The notes beneath the pieces are model-generated. The model did not search any database, was not told the origin of the DNA, and saw only the letters and a program-made list of their open reading frames with translations. 64,000 nt of DNA from Avichristensenella sp031550535. GTDB lineage: Bacteria > Bacillota > Clostridia > Christensenellales > Aristaeellaceae. The stretch spans positions 1 to 64,000 of the forward strand of contig JAVBOM010000032.1 of assembly GCA_031550535.1 (NCBI GenBank), in the 5' to 3' direction. Position numbers and translations under genes: made by a program. This document shows, one piece after another, positions 18,906 to 26,777 of this stretch (position 1 is its first letter; each line of letters opens with the position of its first letter).

Positions 18906-20369
18906 TCATCCGTTCTGCTCCACCATGGCGAGCACCGTGCCGTCCTTGTCCACGATCATCATACAGCCGCTTCCGGCTTCAAACGGAGCCTCATACTGCA
19001 TGTACGTGTCCGGCGTGACGGTGTAGCGGTCGTTGGAGCCGGTGAGCGCATAGGTTTCATCGTAGGCATCCAGTATCACGTACGCTTCGCCCAGTTCCAC
19101 GATTCGTCCATACGTGGTTTGCCCGGCGATCTCCACGCGCGTGGGCTGCAGCGGTTCGGTTATCATCCGCATATACTCGGCATCCGTTGCCGCCGGCATC
19201 ATGTCAATGGGCTCGGCAAATGTCGCCCGGATGCCAACGGAAGCGTAGTCCTCGGCCTCGCCGCTTTCCTCGGGCAACAGCAGGAGCCGGATGGGCGGCA
19301 TGCCGAGCACATCTGCCCGCACAACACGGGTTGTGCCCTCCTCCAGACCGTTGGTGATCGCAAGATACGTATACCCCTCGTCCACTTTTTCCACTGCCAC
19401 CGATGTCCCCGCCGCCAGCGTCAACAAGACGGCGCACGCGAGCAAAAGCGCGCCGATTTTCCGCTTGTTGGGTTGAACAATGGTCATAATCCGTATTTTC
19501 ATGGCTTTTTTTCCTCCATAGAAGGATGTCGTCAGCAACGTGCGGTCCCTGGCCTGGGCCCGCGCGACGCCAATGATCGACATCGCGTATTGCCGCCTAT
19601 CGTCCGCGCTTCGGTTCTCCATCACCTTTTCGTCGCAGGAGATTTCGCATTGCAGCGCAACAAGCCGCGCAAGCAGATAAACCGCCGGGTTGAACCAATG
19701 CAAGGCCATGGCCAGCAGCGCTAAGGCCTTGCCCAGCAGGTCTTTTCTTTTGTGGTGTATAAGCTCGTGCAGTAGGATAAAAGGCAGGTCGTCCGCTGTT
19801 GTCCCGTGCTCCGGCAGCAGTATCACCGGCCTGCCAAGCCAAATCAGCATGGGGCTGGATACGCACGCGCAGTGCCGCAGCGCGATTTCGCGGCCATCCA
19901 GGCGCAGGTCGCGCTTTGCCGCGTCAAGCTGCGACAGCCATTCCGCGTCCCGGACCGGTTCGCTCCAGCGGCCCACGGACCGCAGAAACCTTGCGTGCTG
20001 TGCGCCGTGATACAGCAGCGTGCCGCATGCCCCGGCAATCCACACCAGGAAAACGATGTGCCACGGGGAAACCTGCGGGGGCGCTTGCGCGGCGGGCGGG
20101 CCGGTCCGCGCAGCCTGCGTTGCCACCTGCGCCGGCGCGGGGTTTGCCGTGCCCGCCTCGTTTTGCAGGAAAGCCGGCGCGCTTTCCGCGGGGATGGTGA
20201 GCGCAGGCCGGAAGGGAACCCAAAACCCGATGAGCAGGACGATGCCCGCGAGGTAGAGCCACTTGGCGGCGTATCGCTTCCGCAGCCGCGCGGAAGCCAA
20301 GGCGTACAAGCCCGCGATCACGGCCATGGCAAGCGAGTACAAAAGGAAATCCCGCATCCAAAGTGTCAC
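18906..20369 (-). CDS. M56-family (BlaR1-like) membrane metallopeptidase
   Basis: 487 aa. GTG start at 20369, 7 nt after GGGAGG, overlapping the blaI-like stop by 4 nt. Several membrane helices at the N-terminus, then the zinc protease motif HELIHHKRKDLLGKALALLA with the downstream HWFNP typical of M56. After a further membrane helix (GALLLACAVLLTLAAG) an extracytoplasmic domain of ~180 residues follows. It lacks the penicillin-binding sensor domain of true BlaR1, so the signal sensed is unknown. The protease is expected to inactivate the neighbouring repressor on signalling. Confidence 0.9.
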   Translation of the reverse strand: MTLWMRDFLLYSLAMAVIAGLYALASARLRKRYAAKWLYLAGIVLLIGFWVPFRPALTIPAESAPAFLQNEAGTANPAPAQVATQAARTGPPAAQAPPQVSPWHIVFLVWIAGACGTLLYHGAQHARFLRSVGRWSEPVRDAEWLSQLDAAKRDLRLDGREIALRHCACVSSPMLIWLGRPVILLPEHGTTADDLPFILLHELIHHKRKDLLGKALALLAMALHWFNPAVYLLARLVALQCEISCDEKVMENRSADDRRQYAMSIIGVARAQARDRTLLTTSFYGGKKAMKIRIMTIVQPNKRKIGALLLACAVLLTLAAGTSVAVEKVDEGYTYLAITNGLEEGTTRVVRADVLGMPPIRLLLLPEESGEAEDYASVGIRATFAEPIDMMPAATDAEYMRMITEPLQPTRVEIAGQTTYGRIVELGEAYVILDAYDETYALTGSNDRYTVTPDTYMQYEAPFEAGSGCMMIVDKDGTVLAMVEQNG

Positions 20370-20773
20370 ACGTGATCCTCCCGGTGTGCGTTGGCCCACT
20401 GGACCAGATCCTCAATATCCGCTTCGCTCAGGCTTTCGCCCTGGAACGCGGCCGCAACCATGTTCACCAGCGAGCCTTCGTGGTATTGCTTCATGAAGCT
20501 GTTTGTCTCAAAGCGCAGGTAATCCTCCCGCGCCACCAGGGGATAGAAGAGCTTTTCCTTGCGCTTCTTCTCAAAGGAGAGGAACCCTCTGTCCGCCAGC
20601 CGGCCGAGCAGCGTGTGCAGGGTCTGCGGCTTCCATTCTTTGTGCGTTTCTTCAGCCAGGCGTTCCAGGATCATGCCGGCGGTAACCGGCGCCTCAAGCT
20701 GCCATATCGCTTTCATCACGTCGAACTCCGCGTCTGGCAGCTTTCTCATCTGTACCACGGTAAACCACTCCAT
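20366..20773 (-). CDS. BlaI/MecI/CopY-family repressor
   Basis: 135 aa as drawn. The start is uncertain: ATG at 20773 has no ribosome binding site, whereas an in-frame GTG 18 nt downstream has GGAG 9 nt upstream and brings the protein closer to the family start (MRKLPDAEFDVMKAIW). Winged helix: LEAPVTAGMILERLAEE...KPQTLHTLLGRLADRGFL; the C-terminal half is the dimerisation region. It is cleaved in response to its M56 partner in known systems. No beta-lactamase gene is nearby, so it probably controls itself, the protease and the secreted protein. Confidence 0.9.
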   Translation of the reverse strand: MEWFTVVQMRKLPDAEFDVMKAIWQLEAPVTAGMILERLAEETHKEWKPQTLHTLLGRLADRGFLSFEKKRKEKLFYPLVAREDYLRFETNSFMKQYHEGSLVNMVAAAFQGESLSEADIEDLVQWANAHREDHV

Positions 20774-20775
20774 TC

Positions 20776-20785
20776 GACAATTGTC
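20776..20785 (-). promoter_or_regulatory. Candidate BlaI-type operator
   Basis: Perfect palindrome GACAATTGTC just upstream of the blaI-like coding region, with TGT/ACA half sites as in BlaI/MecI operators. Its position against the ATG at 20773 favours the downstream GTG as the true start. Confidence 0.45.
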
Positions 20786-20872
20786 TTAGCCGTAGTGTAT
20801 CCGAGTTTCCAGGAAAAGTCAATAGGGTTTCGACGAATGTAGAAATAATTCGCGCATGAAAACCGGTGGGGT

Positions 20873-21262
20873 TCACCGCTGTGCTTGTCCGGGCACGCCC
20901 GCGCACACCGCGCAGACGCAGTGCACCACGAGCGTGTGGTAGAGCACCCGGGTCCCTGGCTCCGCGATATCCTTGGACAGCCGCACGCTCACCAGGGGCA
21001 TATCCATGATTTTCCCGCAGCGGTCGCACACCAGATGCTCGTGCGGGGCCAGCACGCGGTCAAAGCGCACGGGTTCGTCCGCGATGTGGAGCCGCCGGAT
21101 CATCCCCGTATCCGCCAGGATGTTCAGGTTGCGGTATACGGTGCCCATGCTGATGTCAGGGAACTTTTTCCGCGCGCGGTCATAGACTTGTTCCGCGGTG
21201 TAATGCTCGGCGCCAGCCTGTACAATTTCCAGAACCGCCTGGCGCTGTTTTGTCATACCCAT
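20873..21262 (-). CDS. perR: Peroxide-responsive repressor PerR (Fur family)
   Basis: 129 aa, with GAGG 6 nt upstream of the ATG. Winged helix with YTAEQVYDRARKKFPDISMGTVYRNLNIL. Zinc Cys pairs CDRC and CVCAVC. The regulatory-metal ligands match PerR rather than Fur: RFDRVLAPHEH...CGKIMD gives the Asp-His-His-Asp pattern, with Asp (not Glu) at the diagnostic last position. PerR senses peroxide by metal-catalysed His oxidation. It is divergent from katA, the classic target. Confidence 0.92.
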   Translation of the reverse strand: MGMTKQRQAVLEIVQAGAEHYTAEQVYDRARKKFPDISMGTVYRNLNILADTGMIRRLHIADEPVRFDRVLAPHEHLVCDRCGKIMDMPLVSVRLSKDIAEPGTRVLYHTLVVHCVCAVCAGVPGQAQR

Positions 21263-21278
21263 AGCAAACCTCTTTAAG

Positions 21279-21322
21279 AATTAAAACTAATTACAGTATA
21301 GCCAAATTTCGAGGAAAGTCAA
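21279..21322 (-). promoter_or_regulatory. perR promoter with AT-rich inverted repeat
   Basis: Minus strand TTGACT (21317-21322), 16-nt spacer, TATACT (21295-21300). AATTA-N4-TAATT (21279-21292) lies directly downstream of the -10, a plausible autoregulatory PerR site though a poor match to the 15-bp consensus. Confidence 0.55.
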
Positions 21323-21340
21323 TTCTATTCAATAATGTGC

Positions 21341-21369
21341 TTGACTTTTTCAGGGAAAGATGCTTTAAT
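21341..21369 (+). promoter_or_regulatory. katA promoter
   Basis: TTGACT (21341-21346), 17-nt spacer, TTTAAT (21364-21369), 37 nt from the katA start. Confidence 0.65.
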
Positions 21370-21374
21370 GGTAT

Positions 21375-21389
21375 TAAGAATCATTACTA
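21375..21389 (+). promoter_or_regulatory. Candidate PerR box of katA
   Basis: TAAGAAT-C-ATTACTA matches the 7-1-7 PerR consensus TTATAAT-N-ATTATAA at 10 of 14 positions and sits over the expected transcription start. Confidence 0.6.
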
Positions 21390-21405
21390 AAAAAGAGGAG
21401 GCGGA

Positions 21406-22917
21406 ATGATGAACGCCAAGAAGCTGACAACGGCTGCCGGCGCGCCCGTGGCCGACAACACCAACGCCCTGACGGCGGGGGAACGCGGCCCCGCCACGCT
21501 GCAAAACCCCTGGCTGATCGAAAAGCTGGCCAACTTTGACCGCGAGGTCATCCCGGAGCGGCGCATGCACGCCAAGGGCTCCGGCGCGTTCGGCACATTC
21601 ACCGTCACGCATGACATCACGAAACTCACCCGGGCGAAGGTCTTTTCCGAAATCGGCAAAAAGACGGACGTGTTCGTCCGCTTCTCCACCGTGGCGGGCG
21701 AGCGCGGCGCGGCGGACGCGGAGCGGGACATCCGTGGCTTCGCGATCAAGTTTTACACGGAGGAGGGCAACTGGGACCTGGTGGGCAACAACACGCCCGT
21801 GTTCTTCCTGCGCGATCCGCTGCGCTTCCCGGACCTGAACCACGCCGTCAAGCGCGACCCCAAGACCAACATGCGCTCCGCGCAGAATAACTGGGACTTC
21901 TGGTCCATGCTGCCGGAGGCGCTGCACCAGGTCACCATCACCATGTCCGACCGGGGCCTTCCGCGCTCGTACCGCCACATGCACGGCTTTGGCAGCCACA
22001 CGTACAGCATGATCGGCGCGGATGGCACGCGCACGTGGGTGAAATTCCACTTTCGCACGCACCAGGGCATTGAGAACCTGACGGACGGGGAGGCCGAGGC
22101 GCTCGTCGGGCGGGACCGCGAGAGCCACCAGCGCGACCTGTTCGAGTCCATTGAAAAGGGCGAATTCCCCCGCTGGACCCTGCACATTCAAACGATGACG
22201 GAGGAGCAGGCGGCGCATCATAAGGAGAACCCGTTCGACATCACGAAGGTGTGGAGCCAGAAGACGTTCCCGCTGACCGAGGTGGGCGTGCTGGAGCTGA
22301 ACCGCAACCCGGAGAACTACTTCGCCGAGGTGGAGCAGGCCGCGTTCAACCCCGCGAACATCGTTCCCGGCATCGGCCTCTCGCCCGACAAGCTGCTGCA
22401 GGGCCGTCTGTTCTCCTACGGCGACGCGCAGCGGTACCGTCTGGGCGTCAACCACTACCAGATCCCCGTGAACGCGGCGAAAATGCCCATCCACGCGTTC
22501 CACCGCGACGGCCAGATGCGCGTGGACGGCAACTACGGCGGCGCGATATCCTACCAGCCCAACAGCCACGGCGAGTGGGCGGAGCAGCCGGATTTCCGGG
22601 AGCCGCCGCTGGAGCTGCGCGGCGCGATGGAATCCTACGAGCCGAAGGCCGACACGACCGACGACTGCTTCTACCAGCCCGGCGACCTGTACCGCCTGAT
22701 GACGGAGGAAAAACGCGCGGTGCGGATTGAGAACACGGCGCGCAACATGCAGGGCGTCACGGAGAACATCAAAAGCCGCCACGCGGCGCACTGCTATCTC
22801 GCAGATCCCGAATACGGCGAGCGGCTGGCCAAGGCGCTGATGATCGACATGGGGCGTGTCAAGGCGCTGGCGGCGATGACGCACGACGAGCGGATGAAAG
22901 CGACGATGATGAAATGA
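21406..22917 (+). CDS. katA: Catalase (small-subunit, haem)
   Basis: 503 aa, the normal length for clade-3 monofunctional catalase, which dismutates hydrogen peroxide in the cytoplasm. AGAGGAGG precedes the ATG. Catalytic His55 in RRMHAKGSGAFGTF, RFSTVAGERGAADAERDIRGF, Asn in VGNNTPVFF and the proximal haem Tyr in RLFSYGDAQRYRLG are all present. It overlaps the following ybaN-like gene by 4 nt and is divergent from perR. Confidence 0.97.
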   Translation: MMNAKKLTTAAGAPVADNTNALTAGERGPATLQNPWLIEKLANFDREVIPERRMHAKGSGAFGTFTVTHDITKLTRAKVFSEIGKKTDVFVRFSTVAGERGAADAERDIRGFAIKFYTEEGNWDLVGNNTPVFFLRDPLRFPDLNHAVKRDPKTNMRSAQNNWDFWSMLPEALHQVTITMSDRGLPRSYRHMHGFGSHTYSMIGADGTRTWVKFHFRTHQGIENLTDGEAEALVGRDRESHQRDLFESIEKGEFPRWTLHIQTMTEEQAAHHKENPFDITKVWSQKTFPLTEVGVLELNRNPENYFAEVEQAAFNPANIVPGIGLSPDKLLQGRLFSYGDAQRYRLGVNHYQIPVNAAKMPIHAFHRDGQMRVDGNYGGAISYQPNSHGEWAEQPDFREPPLELRGAMESYEPKADTTDDCFYQPGDLYRLMTEEKRAVRIENTARNMQGVTENIKSRHAAHCYLADPEYGERLAKALMIDMGRVKALAAMTHDERMKATMMK

Positions 22918-23288
22918 AGCGCGCTTTGCTGAACGCCCTAGGCTTCGCGCTGCTGGCGCTCGGCGGCATCGGCGCGCTGGTGCCCGTGCTGCCGACCACG
23001 CCGTTCGTGCTTTGCGCGGCGGGGTGCTTCGGGGCTAGCAATCCCGCGCTGGCGAAAAAGCTGGAGCGGGCGCGGTTCTTCGGCGAGTATATCCGCGCCT
23101 ACCGGGACAAAACCGGCGTCAGCGCCCGGACGAGATGGACCGGCATCGCCGCGCTGTGGGCTATGCTCGGCGTATCCGCCGCGCTGGCGCGGGCGGTGCA
23201 TGTATGGATTGTGCTTGTGGCGGTGGGGGTGTGCGTGACGGCGCATTTGCTGCTGATCGGGAGGGACAAAGCAGGGCATAAGAGGTAG
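22914..23288 (+). CDS. YbaN/DUF454 family inner-membrane protein
   Basis: 124 aa, ATGA overlap with katA. Typical DUF454 pattern: GGIGALVPVLPTTPFVLCAAGCFGASNP near the N-terminus, then a short amphipathic segment (RFFGEYIRAYRDKTGVSARTR) and two further membrane helices. Function unknown in general. Here it is translationally coupled to catalase, so it is probably also induced by peroxide. Its TAG stop lies within the GGTAG edge of a dispersed repeat. Confidence 0.88.
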   Translation: MKRALLNALGFALLALGGIGALVPVLPTTPFVLCAAGCFGASNPALAKKLERARFFGEYIRAYRDKTGVSARTRWTGIAALWAMLGVSAALARAVHVWIVLVAVGVCVTAHLLLIGRDKAGHKR

Positions 23289-23343
23289 AGACTCCTTGCG
23301 AAATCCCCGTATGGTGCTGATTTTCCAAATCCGCGCCGCCATC
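23284..23343 (+). repeat. Dispersed double-hairpin repeat, copy 10
   Basis: Begins AGGTAGAGACTCCTTGCG, with slightly degraded hairpins. Its TAG is the stop codon of the ybaN-like gene. Confidence 0.82.
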
Positions 23344-23387
23344 GAAGAAGGGAACGAAGGTAAAGCGCAAGAGTTCCGTCAGTGGGC

Positions 23388-23429
23388 CCAAAGGTATATC
23401 CCTTTGGCAGGGTCTCGGACGGCGTCCCA
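23388..23429. repeat. Hairpin pair, second repeat family
   Basis: CCAAAGG-n-CCTTTGG (23388-23407) followed by GGAC-GGC-GTCC (23417-23427). It lies between the convergent ybaN-like and lacI genes. Confidence 0.5.
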
Positions 23430-23436
23430 GCGTTCC

Positions 23437-24435
23437 CTATGCCCTATCCACCCGGAACGTCTCCCGCTCCACCAGTGTGGCCGAGACGGTGATCTCTCCC
23501 GGAATCTGCCCCCCGGCCAGCAGCCGGTCGAGCATATCCACGGCGGTGGGGCAGATGGCGCCCAGCATGTTGTCCACGCTGGTCAGCGTGGGCGTGGTGC
23601 ACTCGCAGAAAATGGAGTTGTTGAACCCGATGATCGGCACATCAAGGCCCTGCGCGAGCAGGGCCTTTTGCGCGCCCACGGCCAGCAGGTCCTCGGAAGC
23701 GATGACGCCCGCAAAGCGCACGCCCCGGGCCAGCAGCGCCGCCACCCGCTCCTGCGCGGGCAGCACGCCGTGATCCACGGCCGAAACGAGGTCGGGGTTT
23801 TCCGCAAGCCCGGCGTCCAGGAGGCCCTGCCGCACCCCCTCGATCTTCTGCGTGCCCGCCCAGGCCCAGCGCGTCATGTCATGCAGGTACAGGATGTCGC
23901 GGCAGCCCGCCGCCACAAGCCTGCGCACGCTCTGGCGCATGGCTTCTTTTTCATCGCACAGCACGCAGTACACGTTCGGTAGCGCCATGCGGGCATTGAT
24001 GAGGAACACGGGCACCTGCCCCGCAGCCTCCTGGATGTGCCGGTTGTCCCGCCGCTCGTGGAAGGCCGCGCCCACCAGCATCACGGCGTCCACCCGCTTT
24101 TGCAGCAGCAGGGTGAGGCACTTTTTTTTGCTCTCCAGCGATTGGCCGCAGCAGCACAGCAGCGTGTCGAACCCCTTCTCGCGCAGGCCGCGCTCCAGCA
24201 GCGACACGGCGCGGGCGTAAAACGGGTTGGCCACGTCCGTGCAGAGGATGCCCACCATGCGCATGGTGTTCAGCCCCAGGCCCCGGGCGAACGCATTGGG
24301 GGTGTAGCCCTCCTGGCGCATCACGGCCAGCACCTTTTCCCGCGTCTGCTCGCTGACGGCCTGGCTTTCGTTAATGACGCGGGAAACCGTGGCCACGGAT
24401 ACGCCGCACCGGGCCGCTATGTCGCGGATGTTCAT
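23437..24435 (-). CDS. LacI-family transcriptional repressor
   Basis: 332 aa. Start at 24435, with GAGGTG 5 nt upstream and the helix-turn-helix right at the N-terminus (NIRDIAARCGVSVATVSRVINES). The periplasmic-binding-protein-like effector domain follows (VGILCTDVANPFYARAVSLLERGLREKGF; DLLAVGAQKALLAQGLDVPIIGFNN). Unusual run CCCGQSLESKKKC near residue 95. It is divergent from a two-permease sugar ABC operon, which it most likely controls in response to the transported sugar. Confidence 0.93.
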   Translation of the reverse strand: MNIRDIAARCGVSVATVSRVINESQAVSEQTREKVLAVMRQEGYTPNAFARGLGLNTMRMVGILCTDVANPFYARAVSLLERGLREKGFDTLLCCCGQSLESKKKCLTLLLQKRVDAVMLVGAAFHERRDNRHIQEAAGQVPVFLINARMALPNVYCVLCDEKEAMRQSVRRLVAAGCRDILYLHDMTRWAWAGTQKIEGVRQGLLDAGLAENPDLVSAVDHGVLPAQERVAALLARGVRFAGVIASEDLLAVGAQKALLAQGLDVPIIGFNNSIFCECTTPTLTSVDNMLGAICPTAVDMLDRLLAGGQIPGEITVSATLVERETFRVDRA

Positions 24436-24468
24436 ACGCCACCTCGCTACGAAACTGATTTCATAGCG

Positions 24469-24487
24469 TATGGTATCATTAACCATA
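24469..24487. promoter_or_regulatory. Candidate operator between lacI and the ABC genes
   Basis: TATGGT-N7-ACCATA perfect inverted repeat, flanked by GCGTA and TTACGC. A second palindromic core AACGTT (24510-24515), typical of LacI-family sites, lies at the 3' edge of the -35 of the divergent promoter. Confidence 0.5.
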
Positions 24488-24504
24488 AAATTACGCAATA
24501 GGTG

Positions 24505-24533
24505 TTGACAACGTTAGAGAAGCTAGATATAAT
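24505..24533 (+). promoter_or_regulatory. Consensus sigma-A promoter of the sugar ABC operon
   Basis: TTGACA, exactly 17 nt, TATAAT: a perfect consensus that would be strong unless repressed. AACGTT overlaps the end of the -35. Confidence 0.85.
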
Positions 24534-24588
24534 TTCCGTGTAAATAGTTACATAAACCGCGTAGCGCACATACGAAAGAAGGCCCGGG

Positions 24589-25494
24589 ATGAACAGGCGC
24601 GGCATCAGGCGGTCCCTTGCGGACAACGCCACAGGATACCTCTTTCTGGCCCCGTGGCTGCTGGGCTTTTTTGTTCTGACCCTGTATCCGATGATCCAGT
24701 CGCTGTATTACTCATTTACCCAGTTCGACATGCTCTCCGCGCCCAAATGGATTGGCACGGCCAACTATGTCAAGATGTTCACCGGCGACGCGACATACGT
24801 CAAGTCGCTGAAGGTCACGTTCACATATGTGTTCCTCGCCGTACCGCTGAAGCTCGCGTTCGCGCTGCTCATCGCGGGGGTGATGAACCAGAAGCTCCGC
24901 TTCATCAGCTTTTACCGCACCGTGTACTACATCCCTACGCTCCTGGGCGGCTCGGTCGCCATCGCCGTGCTGTGGAAGCGGCTGTTCAGCGGCGACGGCG
25001 CGATCAACACGATCCTGCGCGCGATGGGCGCGAACCCACCCGCGTGGATCGCCAACCCGAAGTACGCGCTGTACACGCTGGTGCTGCTGACGGTGTGGCA
25101 GTTCGGCTCGTCCATGATTATTTTCCTCGCCGGGCTGAAGCAGATTCCGGACGAATACTACGAGGCCGCGAGCGTGGACGGCGCGGGCTCGCTCACCCGG
25201 TTTTTCCGCATCACCATCCCGTGCCTATCGCCGGTCATCCTGTTCAACCTGGTTATGCAGATGATCAGCGCCTTCCAGGCGTTCACGCAGGCGTTCATCA
25301 TCAGCGGGGGCAAGGGCGGCCCGCTGGATTCCACCATGTTCTACACGCTGTACCTGTACACCAAGGGGTTTTATTACTTCGAGATGGGCTACGCCTCCGC
25401 GATGGCCTGGGTGCTGCTGGTGATCATCGCGGTGCTGACCGCGCTGATCTTCCGGTCCTCAGGCTCCTGGGTGACGTACGGCAGCGGGGAGTGA
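24589..25494 (+). CDS. Carbohydrate ABC transporter permease (MalF/LacF type)
   Basis: 301 aa, weak AAGAAGG ribosome binding site. Six predicted membrane helices, first at FLAPWLLGFFVLTLYP. The ATPase-coupling EAA loop reads YYEAASVDGAGSLTRFFRITIPCLSP. CUT1-type permease for oligosaccharides. It forms a heterodimer with the product of the next gene, 6 nt downstream. No ATPase gene is in the operon; shared MsmX-like ATPases are common in Firmicutes. Confidence 0.93.
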   Translation: MNRRGIRRSLADNATGYLFLAPWLLGFFVLTLYPMIQSLYYSFTQFDMLSAPKWIGTANYVKMFTGDATYVKSLKVTFTYVFLAVPLKLAFALLIAGVMNQKLRFISFYRTVYYIPTLLGGSVAIAVLWKRLFSGDGAINTILRAMGANPPAWIANPKYALYTLVLLTVWQFGSSMIIFLAGLKQIPDEYYEAASVDGAGSLTRFFRITIPCLSPVILFNLVMQMISAFQAFTQAFIISGGKGGPLDSTMFYTLYLYTKGFYYFEMGYASAMAWVLLVIIAVLTALIFRSSGSWVTYGSGE

Positions 25495-25500
25495 CGAGCG

Positions 25501-26349
25501 ATGAGCAGGAAGGTCAAAAAGAGCCTCTCCCATGCGCTGGCGCATCTGGTCATCATCGCGCTGGGGCTGGTGATGCTCTACCCGGTCGCGTGGCTGGTCA
25601 TGAGCTCGCTGAAGCCCGGCACGGCCATCTTCAGCGACCCGAGCCTCATTCCGTCATCCGTCACATTCCAGCACTATGTCACCGGCTGGCAGGGCGTGGG
25701 GCGCATCCACTTCAGCACGTTCTTTATCAATTCGGTGATGGTGTGCGCGGTGGTCGTGCTTATGAACGTGGTGTCCTGCTCCATGGCGGCCTACGCGTTC
25801 GGCCGGCTGAAATTCTGGCTGAAGGGACTGTGGTTCGGCATCATGATGCTGTCGATCATGCTGCCCACGCACGTGACGACGATTCCCCGGTATGTCATGT
25901 TCAACACGTTCGGCTGGGTGGACACATACCTGCCGCTGATCGTGCCCAAGCTGCTGGCGACGGACGGGTTCTTCGTGTTCCTGCTGGTGCAGTTCGTGCG
26001 CGGGCTGCCCAAGGACCTGGACGAATCCGCGACGCTGGACGGGTGCTCGAAAATCGGCATCTTCTTCCGCATCATCGTGCCGCTGTCCGTGCCCGCGCTG
26101 GTCACGACGGCGCTGTTCAGCTTCCTGTGGACATGGGACGACTTTTTCAACCAACTGCTGTACCTGAACACGCCCGCGAAGTACACCGTGCCGCTGGGCC
26201 TGCGCATGTTCATGGATTCGTCCGGCGCGTCCAACTGGGGGCCGATGTTCGCGATGTCCGTGCTGTCCATCCTGCCGTGTTTCGCGCTGTTTTTCTCCCT
26301 ACAGAAGTATTTTGTGCAGGGGATCGCGACGACGGGTATCAAGGGGTAA
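25501..26349 (+). CDS. Carbohydrate ABC transporter permease (MalG type)
   Basis: 282 aa, GGGGAG upstream, 6 nt after the partner permease. Six membrane helices. EAA loop DLDESATLDGCSKIGIFFRIIVPLSVPAL, with Ser in the usual second-residue Ala position. The C-terminus QKYFVQGIATTGIKG is the standard end of CUT1 permeases. The substrate is unknown; the glycoside hydrolase and Gfo/Idh/MocA genes downstream suggest a plant- or host-derived oligosaccharide. Confidence 0.94.
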   Translation: MSRKVKKSLSHALAHLVIIALGLVMLYPVAWLVMSSLKPGTAIFSDPSLIPSSVTFQHYVTGWQGVGRIHFSTFFINSVMVCAVVVLMNVVSCSMAAYAFGRLKFWLKGLWFGIMMLSIMLPTHVTTIPRYVMFNTFGWVDTYLPLIVPKLLATDGFFVFLLVQFVRGLPKDLDESATLDGCSKIGIFFRIIVPLSVPALVTTALFSFLWTWDDFFNQLLYLNTPAKYTVPLGLRMFMDSSGASNWGPMFAMSVLSILPCFALFFSLQKYFVQGIATTGIKG

Positions 26350-26567
26350 ACGGCCATCAAAAAGCATTTTTTGATGGGAGGGACCGGCGGGGAGGACTCA
26401 GCCTGAAATGCTATGGCATTTCCGGGCACACCGGAGGGAAGCGCCCGCTGTGCGGGATGAAGCGACCCGAAGATGCCGACCGGCACAGAGGGATGGCCGC
26501 AAATGCGGACAGCGCGACAATGCCGGTCGGCCCTCAGGCAAGCGTACAGATTCCGACACCAGTCAGG
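26350..26567. other. Intergenic stretch between permeases and binding protein
   Basis: No gene seen. Contains small palindromes (AAATGC-TAT-GGCATTT at about 26405-26420), then the repeats listed separately. Confidence 0.5.
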
Positions 26568-26625
26568 AGCGGCGCGGATTTGAAAAATCAGCGCCATAAG
26601 AGGATTTCGCCAGAAATCCTTTCCT
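26568..26625 (-). repeat. Dispersed double-hairpin repeat, copy 11
   Basis: Near-consensus copy in minus orientation, opposite to the flanking genes, inside the sugar transport operon. Confidence 0.88.
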
Positions 26626-26687
26626 CCGGGACTGGTTCTGGAATCTGCGGCGACCCACCGTACACGCCGCTGGGTCTGATTGTGGTC

Positions 26688-26747
26688 GAGAGGTTGCGAC
26701 CTCTCGAACTCTCCAGGGGGGTTCCGTAGGGGGCGAGGTTCCCCCTG
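26688..26747. repeat. Hairpin array, second repeat family
   Basis: GAGAGGT-TGCG-ACCTCTC (26688-26705) followed by a GGGGG/CCCCC stem (about 26729-26745), upstream of the binding-protein gene. Confidence 0.6.
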
Positions 26748-26777
26748 CGCTAACACATATCAAGGAGGAGTTCATCC

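Noticed and set aside
21325..22884. 519-codon open frame on the minus strand
   Set aside because: Antisense to katA, which has all catalase motifs; shadow of codon bias.
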